A stretch of 64,000 nucleotides of DNA from Nitrosospira sp963831395. Its GTDB lineage: Bacteria > Pseudomonadota > Gammaproteobacteria > Burkholderiales > Nitrosomonadaceae. The position numbers and the translations under genes are program-made. Below are positions 9,204-18,045 of the stretch, piece after piece. The stretch is from contig CAWHQD010000028.1 in assembly GCA_963831395.1 (NCBI GenBank), positions 1-64,000 on the forward strand, in the 5' to 3' direction. Each line of letters opens with the position of its first letter. Position 1 is the first letter of the stretch. The notes under the pieces are model-generated. The model was not told the DNA's origin, ran no database searches, and was given only the letters and a program-made list of their open reading frames with translations.

Positions 9204-9231
9204 ATATCGGGATGGGTTTGCTAATTTCAAG
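9204..9231 (-). promoter_or_regulatory. Sigma32 heat-shock promoter of grpE
   Basis: On the minus strand, CTTGAAA (9231-9225), a 13-nt spacer, then CCCGATAT (9211-9204), about 28 bp before the grpE ATG. The spacing is identical to the dnaK promoter. There is no CIRCE inverted repeat, so control is probably by sigma32 alone. Confidence 0.82.
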
Positions 9232-9369
9232 CTCCGGAAAAAATCATTGGAGATTGAGCAGTGCCTACCCTGTAGAGTGAGCAATAGTATTGCAATGTAC
9301 TTCAGGGTCAGGACGCACGCTCACGTATGAGCGAAAGATGGAAAATATACGAAAAAACCTGCGCAAGAA

Positions 9370-10761
9370 TCAGCTGTTTTCAATGCCGATTTTTCGGGCC
9401 AGCATAGCGGCTTCGCCCACGTAATTCTGCGGCGTCATTTCGCGCAAACGTACTTTTTCACTCTCGGGAAAGGCAAGGCGGTCAATAAATCCATGCAGCG
9501 TATCTTTAGTGATGCCGCTTTTGCCGCGGGTCAATTCTTTCAACTGCTCATAGGAATCCGGTATGCCATAACGGCGCATCACGGTCTGGATCGGCTCTGC
9601 CAGGACTTCCCAGGCATTCTCCAGATCTTCCGCCAAACGCTCCGGGCTGACTTCCAGCTTGTTCAATCCCCTGCTGCAAGAGTCATAGGCCAGCAAGGTG
9701 TGCCCCGATGCAACGCCCATATTACGTAGCGCGGTGGAGTCGGTTAGATCGCGCTGCCAGCGAGAAACCGGAAGTTTCTCGCTCAAGTGGCGCAACAGCG
9801 CATTGGCAATGCCCAGATTGCCTTCCGAGTTTTCAAAATCTATCGGGTTGACCTTGTGCGGCATGGTTGACGAACCGATTTCATCTTTTCTGGTTTTTTG
9901 CTTGAAATAGGCTAAAGAAATATAACCCCACATGTCGCGGTTGAAATCCAGCAGTATGGTGTTAATACGGGCATATGCATCAAACAGCTCAGCCATTGCG
10001 TCATGCGGTTCGATCTGGGTAGTGTAGGGATTGAATTTCAGACCAAGTTTCTCTACGAAAACCTGCGCGAACTTTTCCCAGTCAAAAGCGGGGTAGGCAG
10101 CCAGATGTGCATTGTAATTGCCCACGGCGCCATTAATTTTTCCGGGAATGGCTACCGCGGCCAGTCGCTCGCGCCCGCGTAGCAGGCGATAAGCAAAGTT
10201 GGCAAACTCTTTGCCCACCGTGGTGGGTGTCGCAGGTTGACCATGAGTGCGCGCAAGCATGGGGATATCGGACATTTCATGCGCCATCTGGATGAGTTTG
10301 CCGATGATTTTATCCAGTGCCGGCAACATGACTCTGTCACGGCTGTGCATTAGCATCAAACCATGGGAGAGGTTGTTGATATCTTCGGAAGTACATGCAA
10401 AATGGATGAATTGTGCAGTCTTGGCAGCCTCGGCATTGTTCGTCAGGCGCTCTCTGAGCCAATACTCGACCGCCTTCACGTCATGGTTGGTCCTTGCCTC
10501 TATGAGCTTGACCGCTTCCGCGTCAGTTTCGGAGAAACTCGCCGCAAGGCGGTCAAGTTCTGCGATGGTCCCGGTAGTAAGCGGCGGCGCCTCAGCGATG
10601 CCCGTTGCATTGCACAAGGCCTTGAACCACTCTATTTCCAGGTAAACACGGTACCGGATCAGCGCGAATTCGCTGAAGTAGGGCCTCAAGGCCGCAACCT
10701 TGGCGCTATAGCGCCCATCCAGAGGAGAGAGTGCGGTGAGAAAAGATGAAGATGAATTCAT
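9370..10761 (-). CDS. purB: Adenylosuccinate lyase
   Basis: Catalyses two fumarate-releasing steps of purine synthesis (SAICAR to AICAR, adenylosuccinate to AMP). The 463 residues match the E. coli-type enzyme: LTALSPLDGRYSAKV at the N-terminus, the histidine region MARTHGQPATPTTVGKE, and the fumarase-superfamily signature SSTMPHKVNPIDFENSEGN (about residues 295-313). It is divergent from the GST gene, with a 134-bp shared intergenic region. The neighbourhood purB / mnmA-nudJ / icd resembles that of enterobacteria, here with a GST between purB and mnmA and no hflD or rluE. Confidence 0.96.
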   Translation of the reverse strand: MNSSSSFLTALSPLDGRYSAKVAALRPYFSEFALIRYRVYLEIEWFKALCNATGIAEAPPLTTGTIAELDRLAASFSETDAEAVKLIEARTNHDVKAVEYWLRERLTNNAEAAKTAQFIHFACTSEDINNLSHGLMLMHSRDRVMLPALDKIIGKLIQMAHEMSDIPMLARTHGQPATPTTVGKEFANFAYRLLRGRERLAAVAIPGKINGAVGNYNAHLAAYPAFDWEKFAQVFVEKLGLKFNPYTTQIEPHDAMAELFDAYARINTILLDFNRDMWGYISLAYFKQKTRKDEIGSSTMPHKVNPIDFENSEGNLGIANALLRHLSEKLPVSRWQRDLTDSTALRNMGVASGHTLLAYDSCSRGLNKLEVSPERLAEDLENAWEVLAEPIQTVMRRYGIPDSYEQLKELTRGKSGITKDTLHGFIDRLAFPESEKVRLREMTPQNYVGEAAMLARKIGIENS

Positions 10762-10895
10762 ATTCTGATTTCAGGCTGTTCACCAGCGGGGAGCCATTCT
10801 AACATGGGCAACGCGCCTCCAGCATTCGCCGGGACCGTGCACGCAGGCGCGGAAAGCCGATATAATGCGGCCAGACAACTTCGCCAAGGCTGGCC

Positions 10896-11504
10896 ATGAA
10901 GCTTATCGGATCCCTCACTAGTCCTTATGTGCGCAAGACGCGCATCGTTCTGGCTGAAAAGCACATCGGTTATAATTTTGAACTGGAAGCGCCTTGGGAT
11001 TCGGATAGTCACGTACCGGATTACAACCCGCTTGGGAAAGTGCCGATACTGATAATGGACGATGGGACCAGCCTGTTCGATTCACGTGTGATCGTCGAAT
11101 ATCTCGACAATATCAATCCCGTATCTCGTCTGATTCCTGAATCCAACCGGCGGCGCATCATGGTAAAGCGCTGGGAGGCATTAGCGGACGGTATCTGCGA
11201 CGCTGCCGCCGCGATGTTCCTCGAGCGCAAACGCCCTGAACCGAAGCAAAGTGCGGAATGGATTTCGCGCCAGCAGACAAAAGTGACCAGGGGTCTGCAA
11301 GCTGCCGCCCACGACTTGAGCGATAAAAAATGGTGCGACGGCAATATTTACACGCTGGCTGACATTGCGTTGGGGTGCGCGCTGGGTTACCTGGCCTTTC
11401 GATTTTCCGAAATTGAGTGGCGCGATACCTATCCCAATCTTGCCGACCTTTCCGACAGGCTGGAAAAGCGAGCGCCATTTATTGAAACGGCGCCCAGAGG
11501 CTGA
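10896..11504 (+). CDS. Glutathione S-transferase family protein
   Basis: Cytosolic GST-fold protein of 202 aa. The N-terminal thioredoxin-like domain starts MKLIGSLTSPYVRKTRIVLAEKH and contains the cis-proline motif GKVPILI and the glutathione-binding FDSRVIVEYLD (about 60-70). The all-helical C-terminal domain includes YTLADIALGCALGYL with the usual N-capping residues. The Ser in TSPYVRK is the likely catalytic residue. It converges on mnmA, and the two stop-proximal ends overlap by 26 bp because mnmA is extended. The substrate is unknown. Confidence 0.85.
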   Translation: MKLIGSLTSPYVRKTRIVLAEKHIGYNFELEAPWDSDSHVPDYNPLGKVPILIMDDGTSLFDSRVIVEYLDNINPVSRLIPESNRRRIMVKRWEALADGICDAAAAMFLERKRPEPKQSAEWISRQQTKVTRGLQAAAHDLSDKKWCDGNIYTLADIALGCALGYLAFRFSEIEWRDTYPNLADLSDRLEKRAPFIETAPRG

Positions 11505-12732
11505 TCGAACTGCCGGTCAATACGGATGTATTTGAGACTCTCTGAGTAGGTCGGGCTCTGCCCGATTTCTTTATGTCGGGCAGAGCCCGACCTGCCAATT
11601 CTGTGAGCCTATTGTAACGAGGCACCCTGCCGGAACTTACGAGATCCTGAGGCTCATCAGTAATCACTCCGCCGCCCAAGCATACCTTGCTCTCGTACAC
11701 AACTACTGATTGTCCCGGCGTCACCGCCCATTGCGGTTGAGCGAATTCGATTTCGCATTTGCTCTGATCGACATACGCGATTGCGCACGGCGCATCAGTC
11801 TGACGATAACGAATCTTGGCGGCATACACCCAGTTGCAATGGGGCGGCTGGCCACTTATCCATGTCAGATCGGCCGCGGTAAGCGCGGGACTGAATAGAT
11901 CGGGATGATCATGACCTTGCACAACTGTCAGAATATTCCGCGCCATGTCCTTGTTTGAGACGAACCAGGGTTCGCCATCCCCATCTCTTGTTCCGCCGAT
12001 GCCCAATCCCTGCCGCTGGCCGATTGTGTAATACATCAAGCCGGCATGCTTGCCCATGACAGTACCGGCTGGAGTCTGGATTTCGCCCGGCTCATTCGGC
12101 AAATAACGATTGAGAAACTCTCTGAAAGGCCGCTCGCCGATAAAACAGATTCCAGTGCTGTCTTTCTTGGAAAAATTCGGTAGCCCCTGATCCCTCGCAA
12201 TCTTTCGTACATCGCGCTTATAAAGATGACCAATAGGAAACAAGGTTCTGGATAACTGTGCCTGGTTCAGGCGATAGAGAAAATAGCTCTGGTCCTTGGT
12301 GCCATCCTCGCCTTTCAGCAATTGGAATATTCCGTTTGTTTCGCGTACCTGGGCATAATGGCCGGTGGCAATATAGTCGGCGCCGAGCCCGGTCGCATGT
12401 TCGAGAAAGGCCTTGAATTTGATCTCGGCGTTACATAGCACATCCGGATTTGGGGTGCGCCCGGCTTTGTACTCCGCGAGAAAATGATTGAATACGCGCT
12501 CCTTATACTCAGCCGAGAAATTTACCGCCTCCAGGGGAATTCCAATGATATCCGCCACCGAGGCGGCATCAATCAAATCCTGGCGGGACGAGCAATATTC
12601 ATCGGTATCGTCGTCTTCCCAATTCTTCATGAAGAGACCGATTACTTCATAATCCTGTTGCTTCAGCAGCAACGCGGCAACCGACGAATCAACCCCGCCC
12701 GACATGCCAACCACCACACGCGCTTTGCTCAT
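11479..12732 (-). CDS. mnmA: tRNA 2-thiouridylase MnmA, C-terminally extended
   Basis: Thiolates U34 of Lys, Glu and Gln tRNAs. The PP-loop VVGMSGGVDSSVAALLL (about residues 7-23), the catalytic Cys in NPDVLCNAEIKF (about 102) and the second Cys in STGICFIGERPF (about 200) are present. Family members normally end soon after CLGGGVI (about residue 360), but this frame runs on for some 50 residues through a palindromic repeat (11548-11593) and into the 3' end of the GST gene, ending at 417 aa. The tail is probably acquired. It follows nudJ by three bases, so the two form an operon. Confidence 0.94.
   Translation of the reverse strand: MSKARVVVGMSGGVDSSVAALLLKQQDYEVIGLFMKNWEDDDTDEYCSSRQDLIDAASVADIIGIPLEAVNFSAEYKERVFNHFLAEYKAGRTPNPDVLCNAEIKFKAFLEHATGLGADYIATGHYAQVRETNGIFQLLKGEDGTKDQSYFLYRLNQAQLSRTLFPIGHLYKRDVRKIARDQGLPNFSKKDSTGICFIGERPFREFLNRYLPNEPGEIQTPAGTVMGKHAGLMYYTIGQRQGLGIGGTRDGDGEPWFVSNKDMARNILTVVQGHDHPDLFSPALTAADLTWISGQPPHCNWVYAAKIRYRQTDAPCAIAYVDQSKCEIEFAQPQWAVTPGQSVVVYESKVCLGGGVITDEPQDLVSSGRVPRYNRLTELAGRALPDIKKSGRARPTQRVSNTSVLTGSSISLWAPFQ
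11548..11593. repeat. REP-like perfect inverted repeat inside mnmA 3' end
   Basis: Two perfectly complementary 18-bp arms (11548-11565 and 11576-11593), GC-rich and built around GGTCGGGCTCTGCCCGA, separated by a 10-nt loop. This resembles the dispersed REP palindromes found between genes in many proteobacteria. There is no T-tract on either side, so it is not a classical terminator. It lies within the extended mnmA reading frame. Confidence 0.8.
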
Positions 12733-12735
12733 GAT

Positions 12736-13182
12736 TCAATCGTAATGAGTAAGAATTTCCAGAGAGTAGTGCTTTCCCGCCAGATGGTCCTCGATGCACT
12801 TCATCACCAGAGGGCTGCGGTGACAATAAGTCATCTGGCGGATTTCATCGATGCCGAACCATCCTGCCCGCACTATACCCGTATCCAGTGCCCGATCCGG
12901 ATCATGAGCGATGACAGAACCCGTAAAAGCAAAGCGAATAAAGGTAATGTTCTCGGCTCGTGAGTGCCAGCGATAAATCCCCAGCACCGATTGGGGGGCA
13001 AAAGTGTAAGCCGTTTCTTCCAAAGTTTCCCGAATTGCGGCCGCGATTATCGATTCACCCGGCTCCAGATGGCCTGCGGGTTGATTGAACAGTATACCGC
13101 TACCGGTCTGTTCCTCAACCAGCAGGTATTTCCCGTCTTTTTCGACTACCGCTGCAACCGTGACGTTAGGTTTCCAGGTCAT
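12736..13182 (-). CDS. nudJ: Nudix phosphatase NudJ-like
   Basis: Nudix hydrolase of 148 aa, most like E. coli NudJ (YmfB), which acts on HMP-PP and nucleoside di/triphosphates. The Nudix box GHLEPGESIIAAAIRETLEE then TAYTF (about residues 37-61) has the required Glu residues. It is immediately upstream of mnmA on the same strand, the same pairing as in E. coli, which supports the assignment. ATG 13182 begins MTWKPNVTVAAVVEKDGKYLLVEE, a normal start for the family. Confidence 0.9.
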   Translation of the reverse strand: MTWKPNVTVAAVVEKDGKYLLVEEQTGSGILFNQPAGHLEPGESIIAAAIRETLEETAYTFAPQSVLGIYRWHSRAENITFIRFAFTGSVIAHDPDRALDTGIVRAGWFGIDEIRQMTYCHRSPLVMKCIEDHLAGKHYSLEILTHYD

Positions 13183-13318
13183 GATGCTGTTTTATCCACC
13201 TTTTAATGAGAGCAAATGAATGCATAAGCTGCAACGAATGCAGGGCCGAATCTTATCGTATAATCGATAGCTTTGCCGCCACTCATTCTTATCCATTTGA
13301 TTACCCTAGGGAGATACC

Positions 13319-14572
13319 ATGTACCAGCACATCAGCACACCAGCAGAAGGCACAAAAATCCGCGTAAACGCAGATTTTTCCCTGAGCGTGCCGGATAACC
13401 CTGTTATTCCCTATATCGAAGGTGATGGTATCGGCGTGGACATTACCCCTGTGATGAAAAAAGTCGTGGATTCGGCGGTTGGGCAAGCTTATGCCGGTAA
13501 GCGCAAGATTTCCTGGATGGAAATTTATGCCGGGGAGAAGTCCACCCGTGTTTACGGTGAAAACGTCTGGCTGCCGGAGGAAACGCTGCAAGCCGCGAGG
13601 GAGTACGTGGTCTCTATCAAGGGGCCGCTGACCACCCCGGTGGGCGGGGGCATTCGCTCAATCAATGTGGCGCTGCGCCAGGAACTGGATTTGTATGTCT
13701 GTCTGCGTCCGGTTCGTTATTTTCCTGGTGTGCCCAGTCCGGTAAGACATCCGGAAAAAACGGATATGGTGATTTTCCGCGAAAACTCGGAAGACATTTA
13801 TGCGGGTATTGAGTGGGAAGCGGAGTCGGAAAATGCAAAGAAGATCATCAATTTCTTGATGACAGACATGAGTGTCACCAAGATACGCTTCCCTCAAACA
13901 TCAGGAATCGGTATCAAGCCGGTATCGAGAGAAGGCACCCAGCGGTTGGTACGCAGGGCAATACAGTACGCGATAGATAACAAGCGCAGCTCGGTCACAC
14001 TGGTGCACAAAGGCAACATAATGAAATTCACCGAGGGTGCATTTAAAAATTGGGGCTACGAGTTGGCTGCAAGAGAATTCGGAGCAACCCTGCTCGATGG
14101 CGGGCCATGGATGACGCTGCCCGAGGACAAAGGCGGTATCGTTATCAAGGACGTAATCGCCGATGCTTTTTTGCAACAGATCTTGTTGCGTCCGGAGGAA
14201 TACGACGTGATCGCGACATTGAACCTCAATGGCGACTACATTTCGGATGCGTTGGCGGCGCAAGTCGGGGGTATCGGAATAGCGCCAGGCGCAAATCTCA
14301 GCGATTCGATTGCAATCTTCGAAGCGACCCACGGTACCGCGCCAAAATATGCTGGCAAGGATCAGGTCAATCCGGGGTCAATCATTCTGTCGGCAGAGAT
14401 GATGCTGCGGCACATGGGTTGGATAGAGGCCGCAGATTTGATTATCAAGGCAATGGAAAAAACAATCCAGGATAAAATCGTGACTTATGATTTTGCACGT
14501 CAGATGCCGCAGGCTCGAAAGGTCTCATGTTCCGCGTTCGGTCAGGCACTGGTTGACCACATGGCCGGTTAA
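13319..14572 (+). CDS. icd: Isocitrate dehydrogenase, NADP-dependent
   Basis: TCA-cycle enzyme converting isocitrate to 2-oxoglutarate, 417 aa as in E. coli Icd. Seen are IPYIEGDGIGVDITP, the regulatory and substrate Ser/Arg region ISIKGPLTTPVGGGIRS-type segment (here VVSIKGPLTTPVGGGIRSIN), FRENSEDIYAGIEW and the NADP-binding EATHGTAPKYAGKD. A ribosome site (GGGAG) precedes ATG 13319. It appears monocistronic, and the hairpin beyond it faces the convergent cold-shock gene. Confidence 0.97.
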   Translation: MYQHISTPAEGTKIRVNADFSLSVPDNPVIPYIEGDGIGVDITPVMKKVVDSAVGQAYAGKRKISWMEIYAGEKSTRVYGENVWLPEETLQAAREYVVSIKGPLTTPVGGGIRSINVALRQELDLYVCLRPVRYFPGVPSPVRHPEKTDMVIFRENSEDIYAGIEWEAESENAKKIINFLMTDMSVTKIRFPQTSGIGIKPVSREGTQRLVRRAIQYAIDNKRSSVTLVHKGNIMKFTEGAFKNWGYELAAREFGATLLDGGPWMTLPEDKGGIVIKDVIADAFLQQILLRPEEYDVIATLNLNGDYISDALAAQVGGIGIAPGANLSDSIAIFEATHGTAPKYAGKDQVNPGSIILSAEMMLRHMGWIEAADLIIKAMEKTIQDKIVTYDFARQMPQARKVSCSAFGQALVDHMAG

Positions 14573-14590
14573 ATACTCCGCTTATAAGCG

Positions 14591-14623
14591 AAAAAAACCC
14601 CTTGCCGATTTCACGGCAAGGGG
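14591..14623 (-). terminator. Rho-independent terminator of the cold-shock gene
   Basis: A 10-bp perfect stem CCCCTTGCCG/CGGCAAGGGG (14598-14607 with 14614-14623), a 6-nt loop, and seven Ts on the minus strand (14597-14591). The T-tract orientation points to the minus-strand cold-shock gene; on the plus strand it may also slow transcription leaving icd. Confidence 0.9.
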
Positions 14624-14685
14624 TGTGTATAATTCTGTAATAGGATTACAGACTGATCACGGCTAGCCGTGCCAGAATGGAATCG

Positions 14686-14889
14686 TTAAGCAGACTGAAT
14701 ATTTGATGCCTGTTTGCCCTTGGGACCTTGTGTAACTTCAAAACTCACTTTTTGACCTTCTTTGAGAGTTTTGAATCCGGACATATTGATTGCGGAAAAG
14801 TGTGCAAACAAATCTTCGCTGCCATCATCGGGAGTAATGAATCCGAAACCTTTAGAGTCATTAAACCATTTTACTGTACCAGTTGCCAT
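14686..14889 (-). CDS. Cold-shock protein, CspA family
   Basis: Single-stranded nucleic-acid-binding OB-fold protein of 67 aa. Both RNA-binding motifs are intact: RNP1 KGFGFI (about residues 13-18) and RNP2 DLFAHF (about 26-31), within MATGTVKWFNDSKGFGFI. It acts as an RNA chaperone in the cytosol. It has a dedicated terminator downstream and a long untranslated region upstream, common for this family. Whether expression is cold-induced cannot be told. Confidence 0.95.
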   Translation of the reverse strand: MATGTVKWFNDSKGFGFITPDDGSEDLFAHFSAINMSGFKTLKEGQKVSFEVTQGPKGKQASNIQSA

Positions 14890-15191
14890 TATTGCTTCCT
14901 ATAAAAAAACGGGCCGGAAACCCGAACACTGTTTGAGTTTCAAGACCGCAAACGGCTGTAACCGGTACTGCAGAGAACTTGAAGCCAAACGCCAAGAGTT
15001 GTTTTACGCAAATCCGATGTTCAAGTCAAGTAGCCGGGCACTTATTTTATAGAAATGCAACAGAATAATTTTCTAAAGGTACTTGAATATTTCACCGTAA
15101 TCATCAAATATATCAATAGAGAGAGAATAAATAAGACAGGGAGGGGTTAGGTTATATTTCTGCTCCAACTGGTGAATAGCGAGATAGGAGA
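14890..15191. other. Intergenic region between csp and clpS
   Basis: 302 bp between divergent genes. The part next to csp holds a short hairpin (CGGG/CCCG around 14911-14925), as in a structured 5' leader. The remainder is A/T-rich and must carry the promoters of both genes; no promoter could be fixed with confidence. An AGGAG ribosome site sits just before clpS. No gene is seen. Confidence 0.55.
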
Positions 15192-15500
15192 ATGAAAGCA
15201 GGAAATCATGGAGATGTTGTACTGGAGGCTAAAAAGAGTAAACTCAAGCCGCCACCCATGTTCAAGGTGATCTTGCTGAATGACGACTTTACGCCTATGG
15301 ATTTCGTGGTGGCCGTGCTACAGATTTTTTTTTCGAAGAATCGAGAACAGGCAACGCAAATCATGCTCAAAGTACATATGGATGGAGCCGGAGTATGCGG
15401 AGTTTATCCCAACGATGTGGCTACCACCAAGGTTGAACAGGTGGTCGCATTTGCGAGGCAGCATCAACATCCGCTAAAGTGCGTGATGGAGGAGACCTGA
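15192..15500 (+). CDS. clpS: ATP-dependent Clp protease adaptor ClpS
   Basis: N-recognin that hands N-degron substrates to ClpA(P). 102 aa with the conserved PPPMFKVILLNDDFTPMDFVV (about residues 20-40), the helix region VHMDGAGVCGVYPNDVA and a C-terminal LKCVMEE. The Asn-Asp-Asp of the N-degron pocket is visible in LLNDDFTPM. A good AGGAG precedes ATG 15192. It ends one base before clpA, a classic two-gene operon. Confidence 0.96.
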   Translation: MKAGNHGDVVLEAKKSKLKPPPMFKVILLNDDFTPMDFVVAVLQIFFSKNREQATQIMLKVHMDGAGVCGVYPNDVATTKVEQVVAFARQHQHPLKCVMEET

Positions 15501-15501
15501 A

Positions 15502-17760
15502 ATGATTGCTCAAGAGTTGGAAGTCAGTTTACACATGGCATTCGTGGAGTCGCGACAGAAGCGTCACGAGTTCATTACGGTCGAGCATTTGCTACTGGCT
15601 CTGCTCGACAATCCGACCGCTGCAGAGGTACTGCGCGCCTGTTCGGTCGATATGGACGATTTGCGCCGGCTTCTGACCGAGCATGTGACCGAAAATACAC
15701 CTACAGTAGGTGGCAACGGTGAAGTGGATACACAGCCTACGCTGGGTTTTCAGCGCGTCATCCAGCGTGCGATTCTGCATGTTCAGTCTTCCGGAAAAAA
15801 AGAAGTCACCGGCGCCAATGTACTGGTAGCGATATTTGGTGAAAAGGATTCTCATGCCGTTTATTTCCTTCATCAGAAAGGTATTACGCGGCTTGATGTG
15901 GTGAACTATATCTCGCATGGCATCAGCAAGGTGCCTCAGGGGAGCACCGCCAAAACCGACAGCGAGGGTGATACCGAGCAGGAGATGAGCGCGGGCGGCG
16001 CATTGGAAAGCTACGCGGTAAACCTCAACTCGCAGGCGCTTGCGGGCAAGATCGATCCATTGATCGGGCGTGAGCGGGAGCTGGAACGCCTGATACAGAC
16101 GCTATGCCGGCGCCGCAAGAATAATCCCTTGCTGGTGGGTGAAGCCGGCGTCGGAAAAACAGCTATCGCCGAAGGATTGGCGCGGCGGATTATTGATAAC
16201 GATGTTCCCGAGATTCTTGCGCATCACCAGGTTTACGCTTTGGACATGGGCGCACTGTTGGCCGGCACCAAATACCGCGGTGATTTCGAGCAACGTCTGA
16301 AGGCCGTGCTGAAACAGTTGCTGGACAGTGCGAATTCCATTCTGTTCATTGATGAGATTCATACGCTGATCGGTGCGGGCGCTGCTTCCGGCGGTACGCT
16401 GGACGCTTCCAATCTCCTGAAGCCCATACTGAACACCGGCCAGCTGAAATGCATTGGCGCGACCACTTATAGCGAATATCGCGGGATTTTCGAGAAGGAT
16501 CACGCGCTCTCGCGCCGCTTTCAGAAAATTGATGTACTTGAACCAAGCGTGGAAGAAACCGTTTCCATACTGCGCGGCCTGAAAGCCCGCTACGAGGCGC
16601 ATCACGGCGTGAAATACACTGCCGTTGCGCTGACCACGGCGGCGGAGTTGTCGGCGCGCTTCATTAATGACCGGCATTTGCCCGACAAGGCGATAGACGT
16701 GATAGATGAGGCGGGTGCAGCGCAGCGTGTTCTGCCCAAATCGAAGCAGCGCAAGATAATCAGCAAGCACGAGATCGAAGGCATCATCGCCAAGATTGCG
16801 CGTATTCCCGCACAAAACGTTTCCAGCGATGACCGCAATACGCTGAAGACGCTGGACCGGGACCTGAAAGCGGTGGTGTTCGGCCAGGACAAGGCCATCA
16901 ATGCCCTGACAGCGGCGATCAAGATGGCGAGAAGCGGCTTGGGCAATCCGCAAAAACCGGTCGGATCCTTCCTGTTTTCCGGTCCTACCGGGGTTGGCAA
17001 AACCGAAGTGGCGCGGCAGCTGGCTTATGCTCTCGGCATTCATTTGCATCGCTTCGACATGTCCGAGTACATGGAGCGGCATGCCGTTTCGCGCCTGATC
17101 GGCGCGCCGCCGGGATATGTCGGCTTCGATCAGGGAGGTTTGCTCACCGAGGCTATCATCAAACAGCCATATTCCGTACTGCTGCTGGATGAAATAGAAA
17201 AGGCTCATCCTGATATTTTCAATATCCTTCTGCAAGTGATGGACCACGGTACCTTGACGGACAACAATGGCCGCAAGGCGGATTTCCGCAATGTAGTGAT
17301 CATCATGACCACGAACGCGGGTGCCGAAGCGCTCAGCAAATCCTCCATGGGCTTCACCACGGGTGCGCAGACGGGCGATGAGATGGCGGATATCAAGCGC
17401 ATGTTTACGCCTGAATTCCGCAACCGGCTGGACGCGATCATTTCTTTCGCATCTTTGGATAGGGAGGTGATTCTGCGTGTGGTGGATAAATTCCTGATGC
17501 AACTTGAAGCGCAGTTGCACGAGAAGAAAGTGGATGCGATATTCACCGAGGCGTTGAGGGAATATCTTGCCAGGAATGGCGCTGATCCTCTCATGGGCGC
17601 TCGCCCCATGGCCCGGCTCATTCAGGACACTATCCGCAGCGCGCTGGCGGATGAGCTGCTGTTCGGGCGGCTTGCCAACGGCGGCAAAGTGACGGTGGAT
17701 ATCGGTGCCGATAACAAGGTGAAACTTCAGTTCGAGGAAGAAGCGGCAGCCGCCGTGTAA
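15502..17760 (+). CDS. clpA: ATP-dependent Clp protease ATP-binding subunit ClpA
   Basis: AAA+ unfoldase that feeds substrates to ClpP. The 752 residues match ClpA: two N-terminal Clp repeats, D1 Walker A GEAGVGKTAIAE (about residues 213-224) with ILFIDEIHTLIGAG, and D2 Walker A GPTGVGKTEVAR (about 494-505) with LLLDEIEKAHPDI. The short spacing between D1 and D2 (no ClpB-type middle domain) supports ClpA over ClpB. ATG 15502 has GGAGGAGA upstream inside the clpS end. A terminator follows. Confidence 0.97.
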   Translation: MIAQELEVSLHMAFVESRQKRHEFITVEHLLLALLDNPTAAEVLRACSVDMDDLRRLLTEHVTENTPTVGGNGEVDTQPTLGFQRVIQRAILHVQSSGKKEVTGANVLVAIFGEKDSHAVYFLHQKGITRLDVVNYISHGISKVPQGSTAKTDSEGDTEQEMSAGGALESYAVNLNSQALAGKIDPLIGRERELERLIQTLCRRRKNNPLLVGEAGVGKTAIAEGLARRIIDNDVPEILAHHQVYALDMGALLAGTKYRGDFEQRLKAVLKQLLDSANSILFIDEIHTLIGAGAASGGTLDASNLLKPILNTGQLKCIGATTYSEYRGIFEKDHALSRRFQKIDVLEPSVEETVSILRGLKARYEAHHGVKYTAVALTTAAELSARFINDRHLPDKAIDVIDEAGAAQRVLPKSKQRKIISKHEIEGIIAKIARIPAQNVSSDDRNTLKTLDRDLKAVVFGQDKAINALTAAIKMARSGLGNPQKPVGSFLFSGPTGVGKTEVARQLAYALGIHLHRFDMSEYMERHAVSRLIGAPPGYVGFDQGGLLTEAIIKQPYSVLLLDEIEKAHPDIFNILLQVMDHGTLTDNNGRKADFRNVVIIMTTNAGAEALSKSSMGFTTGAQTGDEMADIKRMFTPEFRNRLDAIISFASLDREVILRVVDKFLMQLEAQLHEKKVDAIFTEALREYLARNGADPLMGARPMARLIQDTIRSALADELLFGRLANGGKVTVDIGADNKVKLQFEEEAAAAV

Positions 17761-17762
17761 AC

Positions 17763-17817
17763 TTGATCGCAACAAAAAGCAGAAAAACAGAAAAGGCGCG
17801 TGATGCGCGCTTTTTTT
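17763..17817 (+). terminator. Terminator after clpA (copy 1 of a repeated terminator)
   Basis: Stem AAGGCGCG/CGCGCTTT with one G-T pair and a 5-nt loop (17793-17813), then a run of Ts to 17817. The preceding 30 bases, starting TTGATCGCAACAAAA at 17763, recur in related form at 21894, together with the hairpin. Confidence 0.85.
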
Positions 17818-18045
17818 GTGCGTAAGCTACTTTTAGAAAGTCAAATACCACAGCAAAGCCGATGACTCGACATGGTGATCGCCTCAAAGGCGCCGAAACC
17901 CATGAGCCGCCCTTGGCGGCGCACCCTATGACGAGCTTCATTTGGTCGTACCGCTCGTCTTCAAGAGGACAGCAATAGCAGAGATTAGCTATAGGAAACT
18001 GCCTGAGCCTATTTATATGTTAAACCGCCTTCGCGGTACTCAGCC

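Noticed and set aside
16102..17775. 557-codon minus frame opposite clpA
   Set aside because: Shadow of clpA, with no ribosome site and unnatural composition.
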